The notes under the pieces are model-generated. The model worked only from the letters and a program-made list of their open reading frames with translations, was not told where the DNA came from and made no database searches. A stretch of DNA of 64,000 nt, from positions 248,001 to 312,000 of the forward strand of contig NZ_FQUP01000003.1 of assembly GCF_900129325.1 (NCBI RefSeq), in the 5' to 3' direction. Every line of letters starts with the position of its first letter. The first letter of the stretch is position 1. The position numbers and the translations under genes were made by a program. Origin of the DNA: Kaistia soli DSM 19436 (GTDB taxonomy: Bacteria; Pseudomonadota; Alphaproteobacteria; Rhizobiales; Kaistiaceae). Shown piece after piece: positions 36,049-44,351 of the stretch.

Positions 36049-37593
36049 TCAGGTGTTGAGCCAGACCTTGTGGAAGCGCAGGTTGCTGCCGTTCGGATGG
36101 ACGATCGTGTCGAGGCCGCCGACCGTCTTCTGTGCGCCGATGGTGCCGTTGCGGAACCACAGGATCACGTCCAGCGTCTGATCGTGGATGCGCTGCTGGA
36201 CCTTCTTGTAGAGATCGGCCCTGGCGACGGGATCAACCGTGCCGCGCGCCTGCTGGGTCAACGCGTCGATCTCGGCATCCTTGATATTGCGATAGTTGAA
36301 CGCGCCGGTCGAGTTCCAGAGGCTGTAGTAGAGGAAGTCCGGCTCCCACAGCGTGAAGAAGTTCATCATCGAGATCTGGAAGTCGCGGTTCACCCAGACC
36401 TGGCTCAGCCAGTCGGCCCAGGTGAGCTGCTCGATCTTCATTTCGACGCCGGCGGCGCGGAACCATTCGGCCATGATCTGCGCCGACTCGACATGATAGG
36501 GATAGTTGGTCGTCGTCTTGAAGACGAGCTTCAGCTTGCCCGGCCCGTAGCCAGCCTCGGCGAGCAGCGCCATCGCCTTGTCGAGATCCTGCGGACGCTG
36601 CTGGAGGGCGGCATCGTAAGAGCTTGAGGTCGGAAAGCTCGGCGAAGCCGTCAGCTTACCCTGGTCCCAGAGCGCGCCCTGCAGCAACTGTTCCTTGTCG
36701 ATCATCAGGTCGAAGGCCTCGCGGACCCGCGCGTCCTTGAAGGGCTCAAAGTCGTGGTTGAAGTTCAGGAAGTCGAAATTGAGCGGGAACCACTTCAGCG
36801 TCTGCAGCGTGTCGATGCCTTCGACCTCGGTAACGCGATCGGCCGGGATGTCGTTGATCATGTGCAGTTCGCCGGTGCGCAGTCCGGTCAAGCGCACGGT
36901 CGGCTCGGTGATTTCGCGCGAGATGACCTTGTCGAGATAAGCCGGGCCTTCGAAGTAATCGTCGAACCGAACCAGCTCGACCTCATGTCCGAATTCGCGG
37001 CGGACGAACTTGAACGGCCCGGCGCCGACCGGCATGTTCGCCTGGCCCTCGCCGGAGCCCGCCGGCATGATCACGCCGGCGCCGTTCTCGGCGAGGCGGC
37101 TCAGGAACGGCGCATTGACGCGGCCGAGCTTGACGATGACGGTGTTCGCATCGGGGGTCTCGATCGCGGTGACATCCTTGAACACCTCGAAGTTGACGGC
37201 ACCGGTCTTCGGATCGCGCACCCGGTCGAACGAATATTTGACGTCCGCGGAATCCAGCGTCTTGCCGTTGTGGAATTTGACGTCCTTGCGCAACTTGAAC
37301 GTGTAGGTCAGTCCGTCGGGGCTCTCCTCGAAGCTCTCGGCGAGCATCGGGATGACGTTGAACGCCTTGTCGACGGTGACGATCGGGCAGTGAATGTTCT
37401 CGAGCAGGCGGAGCGTCGAAGCCGAGCCGGTGACATGCATGTCGAGGCTCTGTGTGGTCTCGGAGTGCCCCCAGATCAGCGTGCCGCCCTTCTTGGGGGT
37501 CTCCTGCGCCAGCAGTGCGCCCGGCCAGCCGGTCATCATCAAAGCGCCGCCGCCCAGAAGGGCCGTGGTCTTCAGGAAGTCTCTGCGGTTCAT
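36049..37593 (-). CDS. ABC transporter substrate-binding protein, DppA/OppA family (SBP_bac_5)
   Basis: A 514-residue periplasmic protein with a twin-arginine signal (MNRRDFLKTTALLGGGA, cleavage near LLAQE). SBP_bac_5 features follow: HSETTQSLDMHV, VIPMLAESFEESPDGLTYTF and the long C-terminal lobe. The ATG at 37593 has a GAGGA ribosome-binding site 7 bases upstream, so the longer open frame is not used. It sits between the amidase and permease genes. The ligand may be an amide or small peptide handled by the amidase and nitrilase-type enzyme of the same operon. Confidence 0.95.
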   Translation of the reverse strand: MNRRDFLKTTALLGGGALMMTGWPGALLAQETPKKGGTLIWGHSETTQSLDMHVTGSASTLRLLENIHCPIVTVDKAFNVIPMLAESFEESPDGLTYTFKLRKDVKFHNGKTLDSADVKYSFDRVRDPKTGAVNFEVFKDVTAIETPDANTVIVKLGRVNAPFLSRLAENGAGVIMPAGSGEGQANMPVGAGPFKFVRREFGHEVELVRFDDYFEGPAYLDKVISREITEPTVRLTGLRTGELHMINDIPADRVTEVEGIDTLQTLKWFPLNFDFLNFNHDFEPFKDARVREAFDLMIDKEQLLQGALWDQGKLTASPSFPTSSSYDAALQQRPQDLDKAMALLAEAGYGPGKLKLVFKTTTNYPYHVESAQIMAEWFRAAGVEMKIEQLTWADWLSQVWVNRDFQISMMNFFTLWEPDFLYYSLWNSTGAFNYRNIKDAEIDALTQQARGTVDPVARADLYKKVQQRIHDQTLDVILWFRNGTIGAQKTVGGLDTIVHPNGSNLRFHKVWLNT

Positions 37594-37669
37594 GGGAGGA
37601 TCCTCTAGCGGCGATGCGGTTGAGCGGATGAGCGAATCCGGCAGGAGCCGGGGCATGCGATGGGTCAGA

Positions 37670-39313
37670 TCAGGCCGGAAGTGGGGGACGCGCAGAGGCG
37701 ACGCCGAGCGCGCGTTCAAGAGCGATGCCGAAATTGACGAGCCGGCCCTCATCGAACAGGCGGCACCAGAGCGAGATGCCCTGCGGCACCTTGAACAGCG
37801 GGCCATCGGCGCCGGGCTCGCCGGTCGTCAGCTTGCCGGCGCCGAGCGAGGCCGCGCCGCGGGTTGCGAGCTCGAGGAAGCCGGCGCGCAGATGCAGGCA
37901 GGGATGACCGGTGAAATTGCTCGCCACCAGCATCGGTCCCGTCATGAACGGGCCGATCAGCAGGTCGACATCGGCGAAGAGCGCGTCAAGCGCCAGCATC
38001 ACCTGATAGCGCAGCCGGTCCAGCTGGACGTGGTCAACGGCTGAAAGGAAGCGCGCCTTGCGGAAGGTGTTCGGCCAGGCGCCGTCATCCTGCCAGGTCA
38101 GCGTGTCGTCGAGATCGCTGAGCGTCAGAGGCTCGAAAGCGGCCGCCGCCTCGGCGTAGAGAATGTTCATCAGCGCTTCATAAGGAAGATCCGGCAGCGC
38201 GACTTCCACGACGTCGACACCCAATGACCGCGCGGCGGCGAGCGCCGCATGATCGACCTCGGTTGCCCCTTCGCCGAACGCCTCGGGCAGAAAGCCGATG
38301 CGAAGTCCCTCGAACGAGGCCGTGGCGTCGAAGTTGAAAGAAGCGCCGAGCGAACCGCGATCGGCCGGATCGAAGCCGTTCAGGGCCGCTAGCACGATCG
38401 CGGTATCCTCGACGCCGCGGCAGATCGGGCCGACCTTATCGAGCGACCAGCAGAGCGCCATGGCGCCGGCGCGGGAAACGCGGCCGAAGGTCGGGCGGAG
38501 ACCCGTGGTGCCGCAACGCTGGCTTGGCGAGGTGATCGAGCCGAGCGTTTCGGTGCCGATCGAAAAGCCGCAAAGGCCCGCTGCGGTGGCGGATGCCGAG
38601 CCGGCGCTCGAGCCGCTCGAACCTTCCTCGAGATTCCAGGGATTGCGTGTCCGGCCGCCATACCAGATGTCGTTGTAGGCGAGTGCGCCAACGGTCGTCT
38701 TGCCGAGCAGGACCGCGCCGGCGGCACGGAGGCGATGAACGATCGCCGCATCCTCCGTCGGAATGCGATCCTGGAACGGCTCGGCGCCCCAGCCTGTGAC
38801 GACGCCCTTGGTGTCGAAGAGATCCTTCAGCCCATAGGGAATGCCATGCAGCGGGCCAAGCAAGGTGCCGCTCGCAAGCAGCGCGTCCGCCGCGTCGGCT
38901 TCCGCCAGCGCGGTCTCGGACATGACCGTCGCATAGCAGAAGAGATGCGGATTGAACGCGGCGATGCGCGCGAGATAGATCTCGGTCAACCGCCGGCTCG
39001 TCAGCGCGCCCGAGGCCATCCAGGCCGAGAGATGGGTCAGCGGCGCAAAGGCAATGTCCGCGTCCTCAGCGGGACAAGCCGCCGCGACGGAGGAATAGAC
39101 GGGCTTGGTCTGCGGTGGCGGCACCGGCGTCGTGGCAAGGCGCGGATCGAAACGGCTTGCCGTCGGCATCGCATTGTCGAGTACGACAGCGCGGCGCGCG
39201 ACGGCCGAAGCGATCTGGCCCTCGAGATTGTCGAGCATCTGCGCGCGCTCGGCCGGCGTATAGCGGATCGCCAGCAGGTCTTCCGCCGCGGCGATGCTCT
39301 CGGTCGTGATCAT
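37670..39313 (-). CDS. Amidase (amidase-signature family)
   Basis: A 547-residue serine amidase with the Ser-cisSer-Lys triad. The Lys is in PYGLKDLFDTKG and the two Ser lie in EEGSSGSSAGSASATAAG. The TETLGSITSPS stretch and the LRPTFGRVSR motif that follow are standard. About 60 extra N-terminal residues (PAERAQMLDNLEGQIAS...) are common in amidases of this branch. The ATG at 39313 leaves a 25-base gap after the nitrilase-type gene; longer starts would overlap it. It hydrolyses an aliphatic or aryl amide; the substrate is unknown. Confidence 0.93.
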   Translation of the reverse strand: MITTESIAAAEDLLAIRYTPAERAQMLDNLEGQIASAVARRAVVLDNAMPTASRFDPRLATTPVPPPQTKPVYSSVAAACPAEDADIAFAPLTHLSAWMASGALTSRRLTEIYLARIAAFNPHLFCYATVMSETALAEADAADALLASGTLLGPLHGIPYGLKDLFDTKGVVTGWGAEPFQDRIPTEDAAIVHRLRAAGAVLLGKTTVGALAYNDIWYGGRTRNPWNLEEGSSGSSAGSASATAAGLCGFSIGTETLGSITSPSQRCGTTGLRPTFGRVSRAGAMALCWSLDKVGPICRGVEDTAIVLAALNGFDPADRGSLGASFNFDATASFEGLRIGFLPEAFGEGATEVDHAALAAARSLGVDVVEVALPDLPYEALMNILYAEAAAAFEPLTLSDLDDTLTWQDDGAWPNTFRKARFLSAVDHVQLDRLRYQVMLALDALFADVDLLIGPFMTGPMLVASNFTGHPCLHLRAGFLELATRGAASLGAGKLTTGEPGADGPLFKVPQGISLWCRLFDEGRLVNFGIALERALGVASARPPLPA

Positions 39314-39338
39314 TGAATCTGCTCTGCTGGCCGGCGCA

Positions 39339-40334
39339 TCAAACGGATCGAGCGGGCTTGGCGAGCCGGGGCCGCTCATGAAGGGGTTTTGGCGCGGCTG
39401 GCGAGCGAGCGCCGATCACGCCTTGCTGCAAGGCCTCGGCCGGATAGCGGTGGCCCTCGTCGATGAGCCCGCCATAAAGCTCCGGTCGCCGATCCTGCAG
39501 CAGGTTGAGGCCGAAAAAGGCTTCCGTGCGGGAGGCGAGGATCTCGGCCTGGAGGTCGGCCTTGTGGACCACGAGCCCCTCTTCGTCGGCAAGATAGGCA
39601 ACGACCTTGCCCGTCGGGTCGACGATCTGGCTGCCACCATAATAATCAACGCCTGCCGAATAGGCGCCCTTTTCGCAATGATTGGAGACGACCAGCCAGA
39701 ACTGGTTGAAGAAGGCGTTGGACTGCGATGCGAGGTCCATAGCCCAGCCGTGATAGTCAGTCGCGCGGTCATGGCCCTTCATCGGCCATGCGGTCGACAT
39801 CAGGACGACATCGGCGCCCTTGACGGCGTAGCTGCGCAGCAGTTCGGGGAATGCGAGATCGTAGCAGATGATGCTGGCCAGCGTGCCATGGGCGGTGCTG
39901 ACGACCGGCATCTCCTCGCCCGGCGAGAAATAGGGAAACTCAAAGGTGTTGTGAGTCTTGCGGTAGATGCTGAGGACGCCATCCGGTCCTACCAGCGCGG
40001 TCGAGTTGTAGATCGCGTTGCCGTGCAGCGCCTTCTCGGCGAGGCCGACCTGCACGAGCATCCCGTGGCGCCGCGACAGGGCCGCGATGGCATCCGTCGA
40101 CGGCCCCGGAATGGTCTCCGCCTCGCGGAAATAATACTGCTTCTGCTCGGCTGCCGCCTTCGAACCCATAGCCAGCCCGAAATCGGCATAGCCCTGCAGG
40201 CCCATTTCCGGCAGCACCAGGACGTCGACATCAGAGGCGCCGGCCTCTTCGATCAATTCGCAGAAGCGCTTCAGATTGCGGGTCTTGTCGTGAACGATCT
40301 TCACATTGGCGGCGGCCAGCGTCGTCTCAGGCAT
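39339..40334 (-). CDS. Carbon-nitrogen hydrolase (nitrilase superfamily amidase/carbamoylase)
   Basis: A 331-residue cytoplasmic hydrolase. The Glu-Lys-Cys triad is visible: E43 in LPEMGLQGY, K126 in YRKTH and C157 in IICYDLAFPE. The first two read as in aliphatic amidases and N-carbamoyl-amino acid hydrolases, and lack the pattern of true nitrilases (which have CWEH). The ATG at 40334 fits the family N-terminus (MPETTLAAANVK). It is the first gene of the seven-gene - strand operon, preceded by a 439-bp regulatory gap shared with the TetR gene. Confidence 0.92.
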   Translation of the reverse strand: MPETTLAAANVKIVHDKTRNLKRFCELIEEAGASDVDVLVLPEMGLQGYADFGLAMGSKAAAEQKQYYFREAETIPGPSTDAIAALSRRHGMLVQVGLAEKALHGNAIYNSTALVGPDGVLSIYRKTHNTFEFPYFSPGEEMPVVSTAHGTLASIICYDLAFPELLRSYAVKGADVVLMSTAWPMKGHDRATDYHGWAMDLASQSNAFFNQFWLVVSNHCEKGAYSAGVDYYGGSQIVDPTGKVVAYLADEEGLVVHKADLQAEILASRTEAFFGLNLLQDRRPELYGGLIDEGHRYPAEALQQGVIGARSPAAPKPLHERPRLAKPARSV

Positions 40335-40413
40335 GGGATTTCTCCAGCCGCACGCCGCACGAAAACGTGCGCCTCGGCTCGTCGGAACAAAACTAAATCG
40401 ATTATTGAAGCTA

Positions 40414-40429
40414 GCATTCTGTCGAATGC
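40414..40429. promoter_or_regulatory. Palindrome upstream of the nitrilase-ABC operon
   Basis: Perfect inverted repeat GCATTC-TGTC-GAATGC, 80 bases upstream of the first gene of the - strand operon. Its symmetry, position and AT-rich flanks suggest a transcription-factor site. It differs from the palindrome before the TetR gene, so it may bind a second regulator. Confidence 0.45.
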
Positions 40430-40729
40430 CAGCGAAGTCCAAACCATAACCACTCAGTGACTATTGTTTAGACAGCATCTTTACCGATGCCCTGTGCTTC
40501 CAGCTCGTCGGCATCGCGCTAGCAACTCTCGCAAGTACAACTAACACTTCGCCGCAAGAGCATTGCGACGTTGCTTTCTATTCATAGACGCACGCAGCAG
40601 TAAACCTCGAGTGTTACCCGCCTCGCCTTCGATCCTGTCCGATTTGTGATCGCCCTGCCCGGCTTCGTTATCAGCTAGGGCGTCACGATGGCCGAAGCCT
40701 GTCAGGCAATCGGAACCCTGTCAATACAT

Positions 40730-40747
40730 ACATGCATGCTTGCATGT
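40730..40747. promoter_or_regulatory. TetR-type operator palindrome before the TetR gene
   Basis: ACATGCATGCTTGCATGT: perfect 7-bp arms ACATGCA / TGCATGT around TGCT, set in an AT-rich stretch (TACAT on the left, TTTTATAG on the right), 27 bases before the ATG at 40774. Length and symmetry fit a TetR dimer. It overlaps the likely core promoter, so autorepression is expected. Confidence 0.65.
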
Positions 40748-40773
40748 TTTATAGAGACTGCTACCCTCGCGCC

Positions 40774-41436
40774 ATGCAGCCCACCCCCGAAAAATCATCG
40801 CGCACCCAGGAAGAGCGGACCGCCGCGACCAGGGCGCGGCTGATCGAAGCCACGCTCGACCTTCTTCTCTCGAAGGGTTATGCGGGCACTTCGGCTGTGG
40901 ACATCGCCGCGCGCGCCGGCCTTACGCGCGGCGCGCTGGCCCATCATTTCGCGGGCAAGGACGAACTTGTGGTGGAGGCTTTCGACAAGCACCTCACCAT
41001 GGTGACCAGTGACATCCGCACCTATGCCGGGCTGGTTCAGAGCGGATCCCTGAGCCTCAGCGACTTCATCGACCGCGTGTGGATCATCTTCTCCGGGCGC
41101 TTCTTCATGCTGACGCTGGAGGAAGTGACCGCTGCTCGGCACAACGACTATCTGCGCGTGCGCCTCGAAAAACGGACGCGGGCATTCCACGAGAATCTCG
41201 ACGCCATATGGCGCCACTTCTTCGCTGGCACCGGCCTCGGCGCGCTGGAAATCGAGGTCATGCTGAACGCGACCCTCTGCCTGCTGCGTGGCATGGGCGT
41301 CCAGACGGTGCTGCGGGATGACCCCGTCTATTTCCGCCGTCTGCTGCGCTTCTGGAAGGCGGTGCTCAAGGAACAGATCGAGGGCGCGACCCGTGCTGCC
41401 TCGGCAAGAACCCCAGATACGGACTCACACGCATGA
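40774..41436 (+). CDS. TetR/AcrR family transcriptional regulator
   Basis: 220 residues. The N-terminal TetR DNA-binding domain is clear (TRARLIEATLDLLLSKGY, then the HTH TSAVDIAARAGLTRGALAHHFAGKDEL). The C-terminal ligand domain is divergent. The ATG at 40774 is preferred; an in-frame ATG at 40732 would lie within the operator palindrome. It overlaps the amidohydrolase gene by 4 bases and is divergent from the nitrilase-amidase-ABC operon, so it probably controls both units in response to an intermediate. Confidence 0.93.
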   Translation: MQPTPEKSSRTQEERTAATRARLIEATLDLLLSKGYAGTSAVDIAARAGLTRGALAHHFAGKDELVVEAFDKHLTMVTSDIRTYAGLVQSGSLSLSDFIDRVWIIFSGRFFMLTLEEVTAARHNDYLRVRLEKRTRAFHENLDAIWRHFFAGTGLGALEIEVMLNATLCLLRGMGVQTVLRDDPVYFRRLLRFWKAVLKEQIEGATRAASARTPDTDSHA

Positions 41437-42677
41437 TCCAGCCTTCGGTCGTTTTCGAGAATGCCCGCCTCCTTGACGGATCGACGGACGAGCACGACCG
41501 TTTCGTTCGCGTCGCGGACGGGCGGATTGCCGAGATTTCGGATCGGCCAATCATCGATGGCGATGCCGTAAGGATCGATTGCGGCGGGCGCACGCTGATG
41601 CCCGGCCTCATCGACTGCCATGTCCATGTCACGGCCACGATGGCCGATCTCGGGCGCAATGCCCGCCTGCCCGACGCGCTTGTTGCTTTCGGGGCCGCGC
41701 GGATCATGGCCGGGATGCTGAGCCGTGGCTTCACGACCGTCCGTGATGTCGGCGGCGCGACGCACGCGCTTGTCGATGCGCTGGCGCAAGGCCTGATCGA
41801 AGGGCCGCGCCTCGTCATCTGCGGTAAGGCTCTCTCGCAGACCGGCGGCCATTCAGACCTGCGCGGCCGCTACGACAATCGGCTCGCCGAAGACCTCACC
41901 TACCGGCTCGGCACGATGGGACGGCTTTGCGATGGCGTCGAGAGCTGCCGTCTCGCGGCGCGCGACGAATTGCGGCAAGGCGCAACATTCATCAAGATCA
42001 TGGCCAATGGCGGCGTCGCCTCGCCAACCGACCCCATCCATGTCCTGCAATTTTCAAAAGCCGAGCTGGAGGCGATCGTCGAGGAAGCACGGAACGCCCA
42101 TACCTATGTCTCGGCGCATCTCTATACCGACGAGGCCATCGCACGCGCCGTCGCGTGCGGCATCCGCTCCGTGGAGCACGCCAATCTGATCGAGCCGCCA
42201 ACCGCGCTGCTGATGGCCGAGCGCGGCGCGATCGCCTGCCCGACCTTGGTCACTTATGAGGCCTTGCACAGCGAAGGCGCATCGCTGGGACTGCCGCCGG
42301 ACTCAGTCGCCAAGATCGACGACGTGCGCATCCGAAGCCCACGTTCGCTGGAAATCCTGCGCGAGGCCGGCGTGCCCATGGCCTACGGCACCGATCTGCT
42401 CGGCGAAATGCACCGCTTCCAATCCGACGAATTTGTCATTCGCGGCCGCATCCTGCCGCCGGTCGAGGTGATACGCTCGGCGACGTCGGTCGCCGCCGAT
42501 CTGATCGGCATGACTGGAGAGATTGGCTGCATCGCAACCGGCGCTCACGCGGATCTTATTCTGGTCGACGGCGATCCGCTTGCCGATCTCGCGCTGCTGA
42601 CAGGCCAGGGCCAGCACATGCCCATCATCATGCAGGCCGGCAGCTTCGTGAAGAACTCTCTCGCGGCATCGAACTGA
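41433..42677 (+). CDS. Amidohydrolase family protein (imidazolonepropionase/prolidase-like, COG1228 type)
   Basis: 414 residues. Metal-site motifs: HxH in LIDCHVHVT (H63, H65), a candidate carbamylated Lys in FIKIMANGG, His in VSAHLYTDEA and SVEHANLI, and the catalytic Asp in YGTDLLGEM. This is the pattern of binuclear zinc Xaa-Arg/Xaa-Lys dipeptidases and related cyclic-amide hydrolases. Translational coupling to the TetR gene and divergence from the amide-uptake operon place it in the same pathway. The substrate is unknown. Confidence 0.9.
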   Translation: MIQPSVVFENARLLDGSTDEHDRFVRVADGRIAEISDRPIIDGDAVRIDCGGRTLMPGLIDCHVHVTATMADLGRNARLPDALVAFGAARIMAGMLSRGFTTVRDVGGATHALVDALAQGLIEGPRLVICGKALSQTGGHSDLRGRYDNRLAEDLTYRLGTMGRLCDGVESCRLAARDELRQGATFIKIMANGGVASPTDPIHVLQFSKAELEAIVEEARNAHTYVSAHLYTDEAIARAVACGIRSVEHANLIEPPTALLMAERGAIACPTLVTYEALHSEGASLGLPPDSVAKIDDVRIRSPRSLEILREAGVPMAYGTDLLGEMHRFQSDEFVIRGRILPPVEVIRSATSVAADLIGMTGEIGCIATGAHADLILVDGDPLADLALLTGQGQHMPIIMQAGSFVKNSLAASN

Positions 42678-42698
42678 CGTGGACGACGGAGAGATAAC

Positions 42699-42720
42699 GG
42701 GGGCGGCCGGAGCCGCCCCC
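42699..42720. terminator. GC-rich hairpin between convergent genes
   Basis: 9-bp stem GGGGGCGGC / GCCGCCCCC with loop CGGA, lying 22 bases after the + strand amidohydrolase stop and 8 bases before the - strand arabinofuranosidase stop. There is no T run, so it may work as a weak or factor-assisted terminator for both genes. Confidence 0.6.
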
Positions 42721-42727
42721 CGATCCG

Positions 42728-44236
42728 TCAGACCGCGACGCGGATGACGTTGTAGGAGAGCGGCGGCAGCTTCGACTGCAGCTTGCCCGCCTCAACGACC
42801 GTTCCCGACACCGTCTTCGGCACGACATTGTCCGGGTTCGCCGCCGTATTGATGGCATTGAGGTCCGGATGCGTCATCTGGATATGCTCGACGAGGCGCG
42901 CGCCCGGGAAACCCTCAAGCGTCGCGGCAAGGTCCAGCGTCTCCGTCAGGTGGCGATTGACGATGAAGAAGGTGACCTCATCGCCAGCCACCGACCGGAC
43001 GGCCGAGACGTCGAGATACGGCACGTCATCGCCGAATTCGCTGTCATAGGTCGGGCCGTCAACGACGGCGCGCAGCGAGGTGCCGCGGCCATAGATCGAG
43101 GCATAGAGGAACGGATAGTAGATGGTCTGCTTCCAGGCCGGACCGCCCTCTTCCGTCATGATCGGCGCGATGACGTTCACGAGCTGCGCGATGCAGGCGA
43201 TCTTCACGCGGTCGGCACGACGGATGAACGTATTGAGAATGCCGCCGACCTGCAGCACATCCTCGAAATTGTAGAGGTCTTCGAGCAGATGCGGCGCATC
43301 CGGCCACTCGTCGCCCTCGAGGATCTTCTTGTCCTGCTCGCGGCTGTGATACCAGACGTTCCACTCGTCGAACGAGATCTTGACGTCCTTCTTCGACCGC
43401 TTCTTGGCCTTGATGAAGTCGATGACGCCGCCGATCGTATTGATGTAACGGTCGAGCTTCTCGCCCTTCGCCAGATAGTTGAGCGTGTCATGCTCGTTGT
43501 TGGCGAAATACATGTGCAGCGAGATGTGGTCGATCGAGTCATAGGTGTGATCGAGCACCGTCGCTTCCCAATCGGGATAGGTCGGCATATCGGCGTTCGA
43601 CGAGCCGCAGACGATCAGCTCAAGCGACTTGTCAAAGAGGCGCATCGCCTTGGCGGTCTCATTGGCGAGGCGGCCATATTCCTCGGCCGTCTTGTGGCCA
43701 ACCTGCCAAGGGCCGTCCATCTCGTTGCCGAGGCACCAGAGCTTGACGTTGTGCGGGTCCTTCCAGCCGTGCTGACGGCGAAGGTCGCTCCAGTAGGAGC
43801 CGCCCGGATGGTTGCAATATTCAACGAAGTTTCGCGCCGCATCGAGGCCGCGCGAGCCGAGATTGACGGCGAGCATCGGCTTGGTGTCGGCCTTCTTGCA
43901 CCAGTCGACGAATTCGTTGACGCCGATGCGATTGTCGTCGCGGGTGCGCCAAGCGAGGTCGAGGCGAGTCGGACGCAGCTCGCGCGGACCGATGCCGTCT
44001 TCCCAGTTATAGGCGGATACGAAATTTCCGCCGGGATAACGCACATATGGCGTCTTCACCGCGCGGACGAGATCGATCACGTCGCCGCGAAAGCCATCCT
44101 CGTCGGCGGTCGGATGTCCGGGCTCATAAATACCGGTGTAGATCGCGCGACCCAGATGCTCAAGGAACGAGCTGTAGACACGATCGTCAATCGGAGAGAC
44201 CGCGAAGTCCTTATGGACGATCACGTTCGCTTTCAC
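42728..44236 (-). CDS. Alpha-L-arabinofuranosidase, glycoside hydrolase family 51
   Basis: A 502-residue intracellular enzyme (no signal peptide) that releases terminal L-arabinose from arabinan- or arabinoxylan-derived oligosaccharides. The acid/base Glu is E172 in CLGNEMDG and the nucleophile is E291 in SFDEWNVW. GGNFVSAYNWEDGIGP near residue 70 and the C-terminal beta-sandwich are typical of GH51. It is preceded by a good promoter and a palindromic operator, and by the gene of a probable dedicated regulator on the same strand. No arabinose transport or catabolic genes are in the window. Confidence 0.95.
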   Translation of the reverse strand: MKANVIVHKDFAVSPIDDRVYSSFLEHLGRAIYTGIYEPGHPTADEDGFRGDVIDLVRAVKTPYVRYPGGNFVSAYNWEDGIGPRELRPTRLDLAWRTRDDNRIGVNEFVDWCKKADTKPMLAVNLGSRGLDAARNFVEYCNHPGGSYWSDLRRQHGWKDPHNVKLWCLGNEMDGPWQVGHKTAEEYGRLANETAKAMRLFDKSLELIVCGSSNADMPTYPDWEATVLDHTYDSIDHISLHMYFANNEHDTLNYLAKGEKLDRYINTIGGVIDFIKAKKRSKKDVKISFDEWNVWYHSREQDKKILEGDEWPDAPHLLEDLYNFEDVLQVGGILNTFIRRADRVKIACIAQLVNVIAPIMTEEGGPAWKQTIYYPFLYASIYGRGTSLRAVVDGPTYDSEFGDDVPYLDVSAVRSVAGDEVTFFIVNRHLTETLDLAATLEGFPGARLVEHIQMTHPDLNAINTAANPDNVVPKTVSGTVVEAGKLQSKLPPLSYNVIRVAV

Positions 44237-44265
44237 GGCAACCTCACTTTGCGTTTCCCAAAAAG

Positions 44266-44286
44266 TGTATCATTATTCGTGATACA
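44266..44286. promoter_or_regulatory. Operator palindrome upstream of the arabinofuranosidase gene
   Basis: TGTATCA-N7-TGATACA, a perfect 7-bp inverted repeat with AT-rich centre TTATTCG. It lies about 30 bases before the GH51 start and just downstream of a -35/-10 pair, at the expected transcription start, which suits a repressor. The core TATCA-N7-TGATA recurs upstream of the regulator gene at 45330-45346. Confidence 0.8.
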
Positions 44287-44294
44287 TAATCATC

Positions 44295-44323
44295 AGTATG
44301 GTCCGCGTGCCGCAGACTGTCAA
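44295..44323 (-). promoter_or_regulatory. Sigma70-type promoter of the arabinofuranosidase gene
   Basis: On the - strand, -35 TTGACA (44323-44318), a 17-base spacer and -10 CATACT (44300-44295). Transcription would begin near 44288, next to the operator palindrome at 44266-44286. Spacing and the -35 are ideal; the -10 has one weak first base. Confidence 0.7.
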
Positions 44324-44351
44324 TCGCTTCGCAGCCGGCCACCGCGCAATG

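Larger units (their letters stand above)
40335..40773. promoter_or_regulatory. 439-bp divergent regulatory gap between the nitrilase operon and the TetR gene
   Basis: No coding sequence. It is more AT-rich than the flanking genes, as expected for a promoter region. Features seen: a hairpin CGCACG-AAAA-CGTGCG (40356-40371) in the leader of the - strand operon, a palindrome GCATTC-TGTC-GAATGC (40414-40429), and the TetR-type palindrome at 40730-40747. Nothing coding or RNA-like was recognised in the middle (about 40440-40720). Confidence 0.7.
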
